DNA of 57,675 bases from Flavobacteriaceae bacterium UBA6268 (GTDB lineage: Bacteria > Bacteroidota > Bacteroidia > Flavobacteriales > Flavobacteriaceae): assembly GCA_002440705.1 (NCBI GenBank), contig DJVA01000083.1, forward strand, positions 1 to 57,675, given 5' to 3'. Below, piece by piece: positions 17,401-25,532 of this stretch; position 1 is the stretch's first letter; the number at the start of each line of letters is the position of its first letter. Under the pieces are notes generated by a model. The model did not search any database. It saw only the letters and a list, made by a program, of their open reading frames with translations, and was not told the origin of the DNA. Made by a program: the position numbers and the translations under genes.

Positions 17401-17707
17401 AAGTCTCGTTGTCGTAGACCACAATGGTATTGTTGGTAAGGGTGTATGTTTTTCCATCCCTGGCATTTACTGCTAGATCGTTGTTGTAATTTTCCAAATC
17501 GATGGTACGGTACAACAACCCCGTCTGCTCATTCCAAAATTTAAGAGTCTTGTCCTGATAACCATACGTAACCAACACATGCCGTTTGGCATCCAACGCC
17601 GAGTAGGAAGTGGACAGGGCATGGGTACTCTGCACTACAAAATCTTGCTGCGCGAAACCCTTCCATGCGCTCATTAGACACCAAAGAATCAAAAAGGATT
17701 TTTTCAT
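14438..17707 (-). CDS. Exported caspase-family (peptidase C14) protein with beta-propeller N-terminus
   Basis: A 1089-residue protein with a signal peptide (first about 19 residues, ending GFAQ). A long WD40/quinoprotein-like propeller region covers about 25-640, with many repeated strands such as TRLITANATTRQVEILDAQT. A linker at about 700-830 carries two RNLxVxDDV motifs (about 723 and 773). A C-terminal caspase-like domain begins near 838. The catalytic dyad is visible: His917 in FYYAGHGVV and Cys974 in YILDACQSAG. The substrate preference of bacterial caspase homologues of this type is unknown. It starts 2 bases after the papain-like peptidase gene, so the two are almost surely co-expressed and both are exported. 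Confidence 0.9.
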   Translation of the reverse strand: MKKSFLILWCLMSAWKGFAQQDFVVQSTHALSTSYSALDAKRHVLVTYGYQDKTLKFWNEQTGLLYRTIDLENYNNDLAVNARDGKTYTLTNNTIVVYDNETFEEVGKYPLGRIYALDYVDNPDFHTLTFFAQDTQGNQSLYALDEVNGKFNSGNIPVFPGEGNINHFEFNSSLSHLLILTNYFENYVYDFLNGTYHEVKGYCVAILENGDVIKAVYDQDKGLATFLRVNPKTNLEVWSRTVPLQGVVGEAIPYIGDAVVNDDGTTIWVAPGTGALTELDAITGAVLGKIDLEGEKIAVLPKGDWLYAQVGYDASYSKFKRYDTIPVKTYGKSLMNPTQLAVYSNNEALELLFSTNYGNRTFSLLSSPSATRFTAYHPNYRDDYSNGEMVVDQSSNKVFGITTNTDPIKVFERGKPDSFSNLIENYGDVGGYDFNDNAHLLALFSKGGMRIIDTEEGSEVFSKMIGGELPSFSHSVSLAPFSNSVAYITRDIYDDEAHNERLHYFDYVTRKELWVKEGRYFMVVHNADGTRLITANATTRQVEILDAQTGEIIHSFPTHFENYMMDAELSPNGKYLFFMGYTSGSFLYHIPTGKLVKSFTEVKTLFSKGAFVTDRIFAVQASSAIKFYELETMKELLRIYVFEDQNWIALTPDGLFEGSPEAWDKVAFVKGKEVIPMESIFDQFYTPRLIYKVLAEKEFKSIANIANIKEPPSVVLKYSEGTRNLYVADDVASKEVETKSESIKLVLEGTAKGDRIAELRLYQNGKLVGNNNRNLLVEDDVAENSNSKELVVTLIEGVNEFLAIAINSQGTESRPEKLTVHYTPEQSLIKPQGIQAHLLVIGINEYQNPKYNLNYAVADATGFQETLQQGLAKITSKTHVYFVKNSEAVRANILSKLNEIAAVANPQDIFVFYYAGHGVVSAGNDGEFFLVPTDVTQLYGDDGALAQKGISASELKKIASGISAQKQLYILDACQSAGVLTTLARGAAEEKAIAQLARSTGTHWLTASGSEQFATEFDELGHGVFTYVLLEALSGKADSGDHRVTVNELKAYLESRVPEVSEKYRGNPQYPSSYGFGQDFPVSVPKQLP

Positions 17708-17709
17708 GA

Positions 17710-19281
17710 TTACTGGTGGTTAATTTCAACCATCAAAGGAACCACGTACCCTTCGGCGCCTTCTTTCACCTTAAAGCCAGGTGTCCCAGCGGCATATTCG
17801 ACCATGCTCTTATCGATAAGCTTTTCGCCCAAAGCCGCCTTGATCTTGGAAGTGAGTCCGCCCTCCGTTTCTTGCATTTTTTCCTGTAATTCTTTTTCGT
17901 CCAATCTTTGCTGGCTGAAGAGGATCAACAAATAATCGGTACCCGGGTTTTCGTCCATGCGGATCACTTTTTTCTCACTCGGGAATGCCAACTCTGAATT
18001 GGCCCCGATCAAAGGAGACATGTTATCATCATATGGAAGAATCTTGTTGATTTTTTGAGAAAGATCGGTGGCAAAAGCATAAATGTAACCTTCGTTTACA
18101 TTTTCCAAATAGAAGCGGAATCGAGTTCCGGAAGGATAGGCCTCAAGCATTCGGTAGGCTACCAAATCTTCGCCTTCCACATCATCCTCAACCACTAGGT
18201 TTCTTGTCGAAACCCTTGTTACCTCCATCAACTGTCCCGAATTGGTTTCAAACTTCAGGCTCCCTTCGGGTAGTTTCTCGGCGATTGGATTGGGATCCAC
18301 ATCGCCCATCGGCAAGACTGGCCTTATGGGCTGGTTGGGGTTGTTGGGCTCCACCCTGGGGATGGAGGGTTTGCCTGGCTGATTGGGATTGTTGGGCTTG
18401 CTATTGGGGGTAGAAGGAATGTTGTTATCCTTTCTTTTGTAATAACTATACGGTTGAATGGCTCCCATGGCCCATTTTTCGTATTCTGAATAAGGCACCC
18501 AAATAAAGCCTCCATCGCCCCATTGGGTTCCCCAACTGTTCATCACCCTAAAAGCGCCGCCTTCGTAATTGTCGTCATAGCCAATCACTACCATGGCATG
18601 ATAGCCATGCTGGGATGCTATGGCATTTTTTTCGGTGGAAAGCGAGCGCCATACCGTTGTGGCTTTAAAGAAACTTGGAGGCAATTTCATACCCAACAAC
18701 ACGGGATAGCCCTCGGTCAATGCTTTTTTGGTCGCGTTGGTTTTTACTCCATAATCGGGGGAATCGAAGAAAAACAGGGTTTGGTAATCCCTGATCCTAT
18801 AGTCGATGGCCTCCAATTGCACTGCCTCCGAAATGGATGGGTTGCACTGATAGGGCAACGATTTCAAGGAAGGTGCCCCTGCTACCTTCAAGGCTTCCAT
18901 CCCATATTTTGGATTGGCTCCTTTACTGCAGTTTAAGTCGTCCTCCCGTTTGATGATGGAATACACAAAGGAAGGTGATAAGGCGTTTTGGGTAATGGTA
19001 TATTTATCGGTAATCCCCAAATCCTTGGCCAACATGATGGTCCTAAGACCGTAGGCACTGGCATAAGCCACGCAAGTTCCGTATTGTCCTTGGTTTCCGG
19101 GATAAGGCGCATACTGCTCCAACGAATAACTGCTGGGCAAATTATCGTAGGTGGAAGCGGTAAATTGAATTTTATAGGGGATGCTTCGGTAGGATGCTTC
19201 ATCCCATTCCATACCCATGGGGTACTCCTGTGCAACGGTGGAAAAAGCAATCAAAAACAATAAAAAGGACAGTGCTCTCAT
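17710..19281 (-). CDS. Exported papain-like C1-family cysteine peptidase with proline-rich linker
   Basis: A 523-residue protein with signal peptide MRALSFLLFLIAFSTVAQ. The papain catalytic set is complete: Gln64 and Cys70 in QGQYGTC with the classic 6-residue spacing, His228 in GYHAMVVIGYD, and Asn248 in NSWGTQWGDGGF. A Pro/Asn-rich linker (about 288-330) leads to a C-terminal domain resembling DUF4384, with RNLVVEDDVE at 360-369 and LLILFSQQRLDEKEL later. The ATG at 19281 is chosen because it begins the signal peptide; an upstream in-frame ATG at 19314 adds 11 unlikely residues. No inhibitory propeptide is evident, as the mature domain begins soon after the signal peptide. Confidence 0.9.
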   Translation of the reverse strand: MRALSFLLFLIAFSTVAQEYPMGMEWDEASYRSIPYKIQFTASTYDNLPSSYSLEQYAPYPGNQGQYGTCVAYASAYGLRTIMLAKDLGITDKYTITQNALSPSFVYSIIKREDDLNCSKGANPKYGMEALKVAGAPSLKSLPYQCNPSISEAVQLEAIDYRIRDYQTLFFFDSPDYGVKTNATKKALTEGYPVLLGMKLPPSFFKATTVWRSLSTEKNAIASQHGYHAMVVIGYDDNYEGGAFRVMNSWGTQWGDGGFIWVPYSEYEKWAMGAIQPYSYYKRKDNNIPSTPNSKPNNPNQPGKPSIPRVEPNNPNQPIRPVLPMGDVDPNPIAEKLPEGSLKFETNSGQLMEVTRVSTRNLVVEDDVEGEDLVAYRMLEAYPSGTRFRFYLENVNEGYIYAFATDLSQKINKILPYDDNMSPLIGANSELAFPSEKKVIRMDENPGTDYLLILFSQQRLDEKELQEKMQETEGGLTSKIKAALGEKLIDKSMVEYAAGTPGFKVKEGAEGYVVPLMVEINHQ

Positions 19282-19291
19282 AACGATTGGG

Positions 19292-19309
19292 TTTTTACAC
19301 CCGTAAAAA
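19292..19309. repeat. Inverted repeat in the leader of the papain-like peptidase gene
   Basis: TTTTTAC-ACCC-GTAAAAA is a perfect 7-base inverted repeat 10 bases upstream of the peptidase ATG. It could be an operator or a weak mRNA hairpin; nothing identifies a binder. Confidence 0.35.
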
Positions 19310-19364
19310 TGCACATTTTCAGGAAATTGGAAAATAGGGCAACTGCCTTATTCGAACTTTTTTC

Positions 19365-22091
19365 CTATAAATTGTACTTCACCACAAACAGCACAATGCG
19401 TGGAAGCACATAATACTGTGATGTCGTGTTGAATTCGTCACTAAAACGATCGCTGTTGGTAAATTGGGTATTGAGCACATTGGTAGCCTGTAGCGAAAAC
19501 TCCCACGGGCTGTCCCCTTCCTGAAAATAAAGCGTCCCGTTTAAAAAGGAGTACTTGTTTTCTATGGTTTGGGCGGCATCGCTGTATTTGTAAAAATTCC
19601 AATTGGCAGTCAAATAGAAGGATTTAAGGAAATTAATGTCCACATTCACAAAGGGACGCTGGGTGTAGAACGTTTGTTGCAATCCCCCATTGTCGTAATC
19701 GTTTAGGGCAAGGTTATAGCCCACTTCAAAATTGGGCCATTCCCGAAAACTGCTGCGGGCACTTATTTGGTAGTTTTGGGTGAAACTTTTGCTTTCCCTA
19801 ATTACATCATTGATGGTATTATTGGAAGTACTTAAACTAAGGTTGGCACTGGTGGCTAGTTCTATTTTTTTGATGCGTTTGCTGAACCTTCCAAAAGCCG
19901 TAAACGTTTCGTCCGAAAAGTTACTGCTGATGTTTTCCGGATACGCCACTTGGTTGATCGATACAATTTCGCTATTCCCTTTGATGCCCTTCAACCTACG
20001 GGTATAGCTCAATGAGCCCATGATGTTGGTATAGCTGAAGAGGTTGAAGTTGAAATAATTCAAACTGTAACTGTGCGAAAACGAGTTTTCCAACAATCGA
20101 TTCCCTCGAAATAACTGATTGTAATTGTTGAACACATAAGCCTCTGCAAAATCATTCACATCGGTATACTCAGCCGAAAGGGCATAATTGAACCGCAAAC
20201 TTTCACTTTTCTTGATTTCCCAAAGGGCAAATAGATCGGGTAATAACCGCCAGTCGTTTTGGTTAAAAGCGCTTCCGAATTGTTCATTTTTAACCAGATA
20301 GTTGTGCAGCGTGGCCCCTGGTGCAAAAGTAAACTGGCCTTTCTTGAACTTGTAATGAAATCCCAAAAAGGCATCGGCAAAGCCATAAGTAACGTCATTT
20401 GCCAGGGATTGGGTCCCTTCGCCAATTTCTGGGGTTTCCAGCAAATCCAATCGACTGCCATTGTCCAATAATTGAAACATGTTCGAGCTAAATCGTTGCC
20501 GGCTCAGGGTTCCACCCAATGTAACGTTCAGGTTGCTTTGGTTATTGATAATAAAGTAGTAATCTACTTTTCCATCCAACTTGTGGGTCTGAACATTCTT
20601 TTGTTGGTTAATACTGAAACGGTTTTGAAGGGTATCCAGGGGGAGCACACCCGGAAAAGGCAACAAATCGGTGATGGCATTGTAAAACGGATCTTCCTCC
20701 TGCCACAAGTGCTGTAATTGTCCTGCAAAAATGTTTTTATCATTCAACGTATAGTACACATTCAGGTTTTGGTTAATGGAAACAGGTTTGTTTTCCTTGT
20801 TTTCGGAAATGTCATTGCTGAAATCTTCAAACAGCGACAAGGCACGATCGGTTTCGGTTTGCTTGGAAGTTTTTACAAGCACATCGTAATCCATCTGAAA
20901 ATTGGTACTGGGCTTATACACACTGCTCATTTTGAGCATGCCCAACTGGCTGTGCTGATCGTTGTTGCTCGAAGTAACCTCCGTTACCCCTGTGGCGATG
21001 TATTGCTGAATCGAATTCGTTACAAAATTGGTCTTACTGTCCGATAAAATTCCAAATCCACTCAAATCCCAATGATCTGTGGCCGCCCAACTGAAATTCC
21101 CTGCCAGGAATTTACTTTCGATGCGATTAGCCCGGTTGTTTTGCGCTACTGCAAAGCCTAAATCGCTTTCACTGATGTTGAAGTTGGTCCCCCCGCCCCG
21201 ATTGAAATTGCGAAAGCCCCCAGTAAAATTGAAATAGTCCCGCCAAGTGAAAGGCACCTCACCTATATCATTAAAATCGGTGATGAAATTAAGGCTGTAC
21301 TTGGGGCTGTAATAAAACAATTTCGGATGTACCAAATAGCGTTCATTAAGGGCATCGTCTACCCCCGAACCGCCGGTAACCTCCCCAAACCAGAAGTTTT
21401 TCTTACCTTCCTTCAACTTGATATTGATGGCTACATTGTCCTGATTGTTGGTCACCTTGCTCATCTGGCCCACTTCACTGTAATTGCGCAACACTTCTAC
21501 CTTATCCACCGCATCGGCCGGGATGTTTTTCGTGGCCAATTTTGAATCGCCATCAAAAAAATCCTTGCCTTCCACCATTACCTTCTGTACGGTCTTTCCT
21601 TCCACCTGTATTTCACCTTCGTCATTCACCTCCACGCCTGGAAGGTTTTTCATCACATCCCCCAGCTTTTTTTCATTGCCTCTGTTAAAGGAATCGGCAT
21701 TGTACACAATGGTATCCCCCTTAACCGTTACAGGCATCTCGTAAACTATCTCTACCCCATCCAAAAGGGAAGCCTGGGCCTTCAACACAAAATCCAAAGT
21801 CATAGTTTCAGCATTCGCCGGAACGGAAAGCTCCTTTTCCAAGGTTTCATAGCCCAAATAACTTGCTCTTAGTAAGTAGGTTTGGTTTGCGGAAAGATAC
21901 AGTTGAAACTTACCCTCATCATTGGTAATGGCATAAGACTCCACATTTCCGGTGGCTTTCGCCGTAGCAATGACGTTAGCCAATTCTAGCGGAGTTCCCA
22001 GACTATCCTTGATAAACCCACGAAGTTTGATGCTTTGGCCAAACCCCACAGTGCTCACCAACAATAAGTATATAAAAAGTGTTTTTTTCAT
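19365..22091 (-). CDS. Outer-membrane beta-barrel receptor with CarboxypepD_reg-like and plug domains
   Basis: A 908-residue outer-membrane protein of the TonB-receptor-like kind common in Bacteroidota. A signal peptide (ending GFGQ) is followed by a carboxypeptidase-regulatory-like domain (about 22-110, LRGFIKDSLGTPLELANV). A plug-like segment follows (about 120-215, LGDVMKNLPGVEVNDEGEI and VMVEGKDFFDGDSKLA), then a long barrel to the C-terminus. No clear TonB box was seen, and the last residue is Leu (VVKYNL) rather than the usual aromatic. It lies 39 bases downstream of a GLPGLI gene, a pairing seen repeatedly in Bacteroidota. Substrate unknown. Confidence 0.85.
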   Translation of the reverse strand: MKKTLFIYLLLVSTVGFGQSIKLRGFIKDSLGTPLELANVIATAKATGNVESYAITNDEGKFQLYLSANQTYLLRASYLGYETLEKELSVPANAETMTLDFVLKAQASLLDGVEIVYEMPVTVKGDTIVYNADSFNRGNEKKLGDVMKNLPGVEVNDEGEIQVEGKTVQKVMVEGKDFFDGDSKLATKNIPADAVDKVEVLRNYSEVGQMSKVTNNQDNVAINIKLKEGKKNFWFGEVTGGSGVDDALNERYLVHPKLFYYSPKYSLNFITDFNDIGEVPFTWRDYFNFTGGFRNFNRGGGTNFNISESDLGFAVAQNNRANRIESKFLAGNFSWAATDHWDLSGFGILSDSKTNFVTNSIQQYIATGVTEVTSSNNDQHSQLGMLKMSSVYKPSTNFQMDYDVLVKTSKQTETDRALSLFEDFSNDISENKENKPVSINQNLNVYYTLNDKNIFAGQLQHLWQEEDPFYNAITDLLPFPGVLPLDTLQNRFSINQQKNVQTHKLDGKVDYYFIINNQSNLNVTLGGTLSRQRFSSNMFQLLDNGSRLDLLETPEIGEGTQSLANDVTYGFADAFLGFHYKFKKGQFTFAPGATLHNYLVKNEQFGSAFNQNDWRLLPDLFALWEIKKSESLRFNYALSAEYTDVNDFAEAYVFNNYNQLFRGNRLLENSFSHSYSLNYFNFNLFSYTNIMGSLSYTRRLKGIKGNSEIVSINQVAYPENISSNFSDETFTAFGRFSKRIKKIELATSANLSLSTSNNTINDVIRESKSFTQNYQISARSSFREWPNFEVGYNLALNDYDNGGLQQTFYTQRPFVNVDINFLKSFYLTANWNFYKYSDAAQTIENKYSFLNGTLYFQEGDSPWEFSLQATNVLNTQFTNSDRFSDEFNTTSQYYVLPRIVLFVVKYNL

Positions 22092-22130
22092 TTATTGACT
22101 TAAAATTTAACCGGAGAAAAGGGGTGCCTA

Positions 22131-23018
22131 TTACCCTCCAAAACGTCTAAATCCCCCACCCTTGCGTTTACCATCTCCACCCCGAAAATTTTCCCGCATT
22201 TCGTCCGTTTTTTTCTTCACAACGGCATCAAAAGCCTCACGGGTTACCTTTTCTCCTTTGGAAGGAGGCTTAATCTCCATGGCTTCTTTGGTGTTAAGAA
22301 CAATCTTGGAGCAAAGGATGGTGGTGCGATCCACGTTCAATTCCAGAATCAATCCAGGCAATCCGCCGTATTCCCCTGGGCCATTCTGTATAGGGATTTG
22401 AGGCGTAAACCAAGCCGTCACCAACACTTCTTTCGGAATTTCAAAATTGTCCAAGGGGTCTTTCTCCTTCAGCGAATCCTTGACCATTTCCGTTGCTTTC
22501 TCCTGACGATCATCCCTTCGGCGCATCATTCTAAAATTGTTGGGGTTCACCGCTTTAATTGCGGTCGCCTTGATTGCCAAATACTGTCCTATTTGTTTGG
22601 ATTCCTTCCCAATTTGCCAGTCCATCTGTGGAATGGAATCGCTCACCAAAAACTGCTTACCAAAAAACTCCCTGGCTTCCAAGAGTTGCTGCGTTTCCAA
22701 ATTCTTGTACTGTTCCCCCGGGGTAAAACTGCTCACCATCATTCCAAATCCTCGATTGCCCTCACCGGTATCCAAGGCCTCCTCTTCTTCATAGATCGAT
22801 TCCTTTCCCTGAAACGTAAGGATGAAAGTCTTTTCCAAGTGCTTTTTCATCCGTTCCTTCATTTGCTTTTTCATGTCCTCACTCATATCGGGCGGACCCA
22901 CTCGATCCATATCTACAGTGGTCTTGGATTGGTAATAGGCTTTTCCGCTGATATTTTGCGCAGAAATGATTCCAAAATAAGGCAGCAGTACTAGGGCAAG
23001 GAAAATAGACTTCATCAC
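22131..23018 (-). CDS. GLPGLI-family exported protein (first of two)
   Basis: A 295-residue protein with a signal peptide (ending ISAQ) and the family signature YGGLPGLILELN near residue 220. The N-terminal SGKAYYQSKTTVD and the central AWFTPQIPIQNGPGEY also match the family. A basic, glycine-rich tail (RGGDGKRKGGGFRRFGG) closes the protein. GLPGLI proteins are periplasmic or surface proteins of unknown function, usually next to TonB-linked barrels as here. The gene is a paralogue of 23099-23950, sharing the same layout, and lies 80 bases after it. Confidence 0.88.
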   Translation of the reverse strand: MMKSIFLALVLLPYFGIISAQNISGKAYYQSKTTVDMDRVGPPDMSEDMKKQMKERMKKHLEKTFILTFQGKESIYEEEEALDTGEGNRGFGMMVSSFTPGEQYKNLETQQLLEAREFFGKQFLVSDSIPQMDWQIGKESKQIGQYLAIKATAIKAVNPNNFRMMRRRDDRQEKATEMVKDSLKEKDPLDNFEIPKEVLVTAWFTPQIPIQNGPGEYGGLPGLILELNVDRTTILCSKIVLNTKEAMEIKPPSKGEKVTREAFDAVVKKKTDEMRENFRGGDGKRKGGGFRRFGG

Positions 23019-23098
23019 AACAGTTTTAAAAATGGAACACCAAGATACTTGAATGTCAAAAACCTTTAGACTGTTGTTCTGTTAAATAGTTTATAAAG

Positions 23099-23950
23099 TT
23101 ACCCGCCTATGCGTATCTGCATCCTATTGCCACCTTCCTTTTTCCTGCCGTCCCCTTCAAACTGTTCGTTCATTTCCTTCATCTTGGCATCCAAAATAGC
23201 ACGGTATTCTGCCTCGGTAACTTCTTTTCCTTTAACCGGTTCCTTGATGGAAATTCCCTTTTCAGGGTTTAAGACCAATTTGCTGCAAAGGATGGTTTCC
23301 GAGCCATCGTTCACCTCCAAGATGAGCCCCGGAAGTCCATCGTACTCACTAGGTCCATGTTGCAAGGGAATCTGTGGCGTGTACCAAGCCGTAATCGTAA
23401 TGGGTTCTTCCTCCACCATACTGGTGTTGTCTTTAGGATCCCGTTCCGAATCCGATTCGGCGGTCATGATGGTTCTGGTGGTGTTGTACGTGGCTTTAAA
23501 GCAGGTGTACTCCCCAATATTCTTGGTTTCTTTTTCCAACTTCCAGTCACGGGCCTCGAGGGCATCCTTGATCAAAAATTCCTTACCAAATACTTCCGTT
23601 TTATTGGTGTAACGATTTTCCTTAAGGTTCTTATAGTACACATCGTTCCCTCCAGAACCCGCTACGACGATTTTCATGCCGCCACTTTCAAACACCCCGT
23701 CGTCATCCAATTTTTGGACTTCTTTGTATTCCGATTCGCCTTCGGTAAACTCCAAAGTAAATTCTTTTTCAGATTGTTTCTTCAGCATGGCACGGATCTG
23801 TTCCTGCATGGCATCGGTCATGGTGCTGTCCAATTGCACATCGAACTTGCGTTGGCTCTTGTAAGTGGCGATGCCCTGTATCTGTTGCCCATAAAGACAA
23901 TGGCAAAGGAACAAAGCAATCAAAATCGATAGGTAAGTCATTGTTTTCAT
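23099..23950 (-). CDS. GLPGLI-family exported protein (second of two)
   Basis: A 283-residue paralogue of the neighbouring gene, with a signal peptide (ending CLYGQ), AWYTPQIPLQHGPSEYDG and the signature GLPGLILEVND near residue 205. The tail is again basic and Gly-rich (GDGRKKEGGNRMQIRIGG). First gene of the minus-strand run leading through the receptor to the two peptidases, and divergent from the histidine kinase. Function unknown. Confidence 0.88.
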   Translation of the reverse strand: MKTMTYLSILIALFLCHCLYGQQIQGIATYKSQRKFDVQLDSTMTDAMQEQIRAMLKKQSEKEFTLEFTEGESEYKEVQKLDDDGVFESGGMKIVVAGSGGNDVYYKNLKENRYTNKTEVFGKEFLIKDALEARDWKLEKETKNIGEYTCFKATYNTTRTIMTAESDSERDPKDNTSMVEEEPITITAWYTPQIPLQHGPSEYDGLPGLILEVNDGSETILCSKLVLNPEKGISIKEPVKGKEVTEAEYRAILDAKMKEMNEQFEGDGRKKEGGNRMQIRIGG

Positions 23951-23978
23951 TTCTTCTTGATGTTAGAATTGTTTGGGA

Positions 23979-23986
23979 CAAAGATG
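23979..23986 (-). promoter_or_regulatory. Possible -7 element of the GLPGLI-led operon
   Basis: The complement reads CATCTTTG, one base off the TAnnTTTG consensus, 28 bases upstream of the ATG at 23950. No TTG is found at the usual -33 distance; three direct repeats occupy that side instead, as would fit an activator-dependent promoter. Weak on its own. Confidence 0.35.
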
Positions 23987-24008
23987 CAATGCCCAACCCG
24001 TTTTTTGG

Positions 24009-24035
24009 GTTAAAGAGTGTTAACGTGTGTTAACG
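24009..24035. promoter_or_regulatory. Three 10-bp-spaced direct repeats, candidate response-regulator site
   Basis: GTTAAAG at 24009-24015, GTTAACG at 24019-24025 and GTTAACG at 24029-24035 are spaced exactly 10 bases apart. OmpR-type regulators bind tandem direct repeats with 10-11 base spacing, and an OmpR-type regulator gene lies 1.5 kb away in the adjacent operon. The site sits in the shared upstream region of the GLPGLI-led genes and the histidine kinase gene. Confidence 0.55.
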
Positions 24036-24074
24036 GACGAAGCTTCACAAATTGATTGTTGCTATTTTTGAGGC

Positions 24075-25532
24075 ATGGAAAACCTGAAATACAAGGGAAT
24101 ACTCTATTTCATCGCCACAGTCATAGCGGCTACCTTGTGCATTCAGGTATATTGGAATTACAAAAATTACCGGACCAGCAAACAACAATTGCTGAACGAT
24201 GTCCAGACCAGTCTGGACAATGCCGTAGACCAATACTACACCCAACTGGCCACCGAAAAAACCTTTAGCTTTATTGGCGATAGCCTCCATTTTACAGGTT
24301 TTGACCCCATGAAATTCAGCGGGGATACCCTCATCATGGAAAAGAACCTCAGCTTTAGGGATTCCTCTTCCAAGGGTTTGGCCGTGTTCAAATCGGTTCG
24401 CAATGACAGTGTAGCCATCAATATTTCTTTAGGTGATAGCACTTTGGCGCATTCAGGGATTTTTGCATTAAGAGACAGCCTACGTAAACCAGTGGAAACC
24501 CTTTCGTCCAAAATTATGGTGTCATTTTCCGAAGACCAACTTTCACTCCAAAAATTGGACAGCCTGCTGCAACAGGAGTTGCAACGTAAAAGCATTGCCA
24601 TCGATTATGGCCTTACCCATACCCTGTTTCTGGGCAGGGAACAAACCCTCCGCCCCGAAATCGTTGAAAAAGCCTCCTTGGAAACCGCATCCAATTCGCC
24701 TTATTTCTTTCATGGCAACCAGTTGAAGGTTTATTTTACCAACATCACCTTTTCGGTACTCAAAAGAAACCTCTTAGGCATTGTCCTTTCATTTCTTTTG
24801 GTAAGTGGGGTCATTGCCTGTTTGCTGTACTTGTTGAAAATTATCAAACAGCAAAAGCAATTGGCCGAAGTGAAGAACGACCTTATCAGCAACATCACCC
24901 ACGAATTCAAAACCCCCATCGCCACCTTGGGCATTGCCTTGGAATCCATTCAAAATTTCAACGAAAAGGAAACTTCCGAAAAAACCCTTCGCTATACCCA
25001 AATATCCCGCGAACAGGTGGAAAAACTCAACACCATGGTGGAAAAACTCCTGGAAACGGCCAGCTTGGATAGTGAACAACTAACATTGAAATACAGCCCT
25101 ACCGATTTGGTTGCGCTCCTGGAACGTGCCGCCCAGAAAGAAGCGCTTTTGGAAAGTAATAAGCACATCAGCTTCCACACTGTTGAAAAGGAATTGATCC
25201 TCCCCTTGGATGCCTTTCATTTTGAAAACGCCATCAACAACATCGTTGATAACGCCATCAAATATGGTGGCAACACCATTAATATTGAACTGACAAATAA
25301 AGAGAAGTCTGTCGAAATTAGCATCACGGATAGTGGCCATTCGCTCTCTGAGGCTCATCAAAAACATGTTTTTGAAAAATTCTATCGGGTGCCAAAAGGA
25401 AATACTCACGACGTAAAGGGCTTTGGCATCGGTTTGTACTACACCAAAAAAATTGTGGAAAAACACCAAGGGACCATTGCCTTAATTCCACAACCACAAA
25501 CCACCTTCAAAATTGTATTGCCCCATGGCTGA
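24075..25532 (+). CDS. Membrane sensor histidine kinase
   Basis: A 485-residue kinase with two membrane spans (about 9-28 and 233-257) enclosing a periplasmic sensor of about 200 residues with no recognisable domain. The cytoplasmic part has the H-box NITHEFKTPIA with phospho-accepting His276, the N-box NAINNIVDNAIKYGG, DSG, and GFGIGLYYTKKIVEKH. There is no HAMP domain. The end overlaps the response regulator start by 8 bases. It is divergent from the GLPGLI-led genes, so it probably senses a state of the envelope that those genes respond to. Confidence 0.92.
   Translation: MENLKYKGILYFIATVIAATLCIQVYWNYKNYRTSKQQLLNDVQTSLDNAVDQYYTQLATEKTFSFIGDSLHFTGFDPMKFSGDTLIMEKNLSFRDSSSKGLAVFKSVRNDSVAINISLGDSTLAHSGIFALRDSLRKPVETLSSKIMVSFSEDQLSLQKLDSLLQQELQRKSIAIDYGLTHTLFLGREQTLRPEIVEKASLETASNSPYFFHGNQLKVYFTNITFSVLKRNLLGIVLSFLLVSGVIACLLYLLKIIKQQKQLAEVKNDLISNITHEFKTPIATLGIALESIQNFNEKETSEKTLRYTQISREQVEKLNTMVEKLLETASLDSEQLTLKYSPTDLVALLERAAQKEALLESNKHISFHTVEKELILPLDAFHFENAINNIVDNAIKYGGNTINIELTNKEKSVEISITDSGHSLSEAHQKHVFEKFYRVPKGNTHDVKGFGIGLYYTKKIVEKHQGTIALIPQPQTTFKIVLPHG

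Noticed and set aside
24063..24070. TATTTTTG before the histidine kinase ATG as a promoter
   Set aside because: It is only 5 bases from the ATG and has no -33 TTG at about 20 bases; it would need a leaderless transcript, for which there is no other support.
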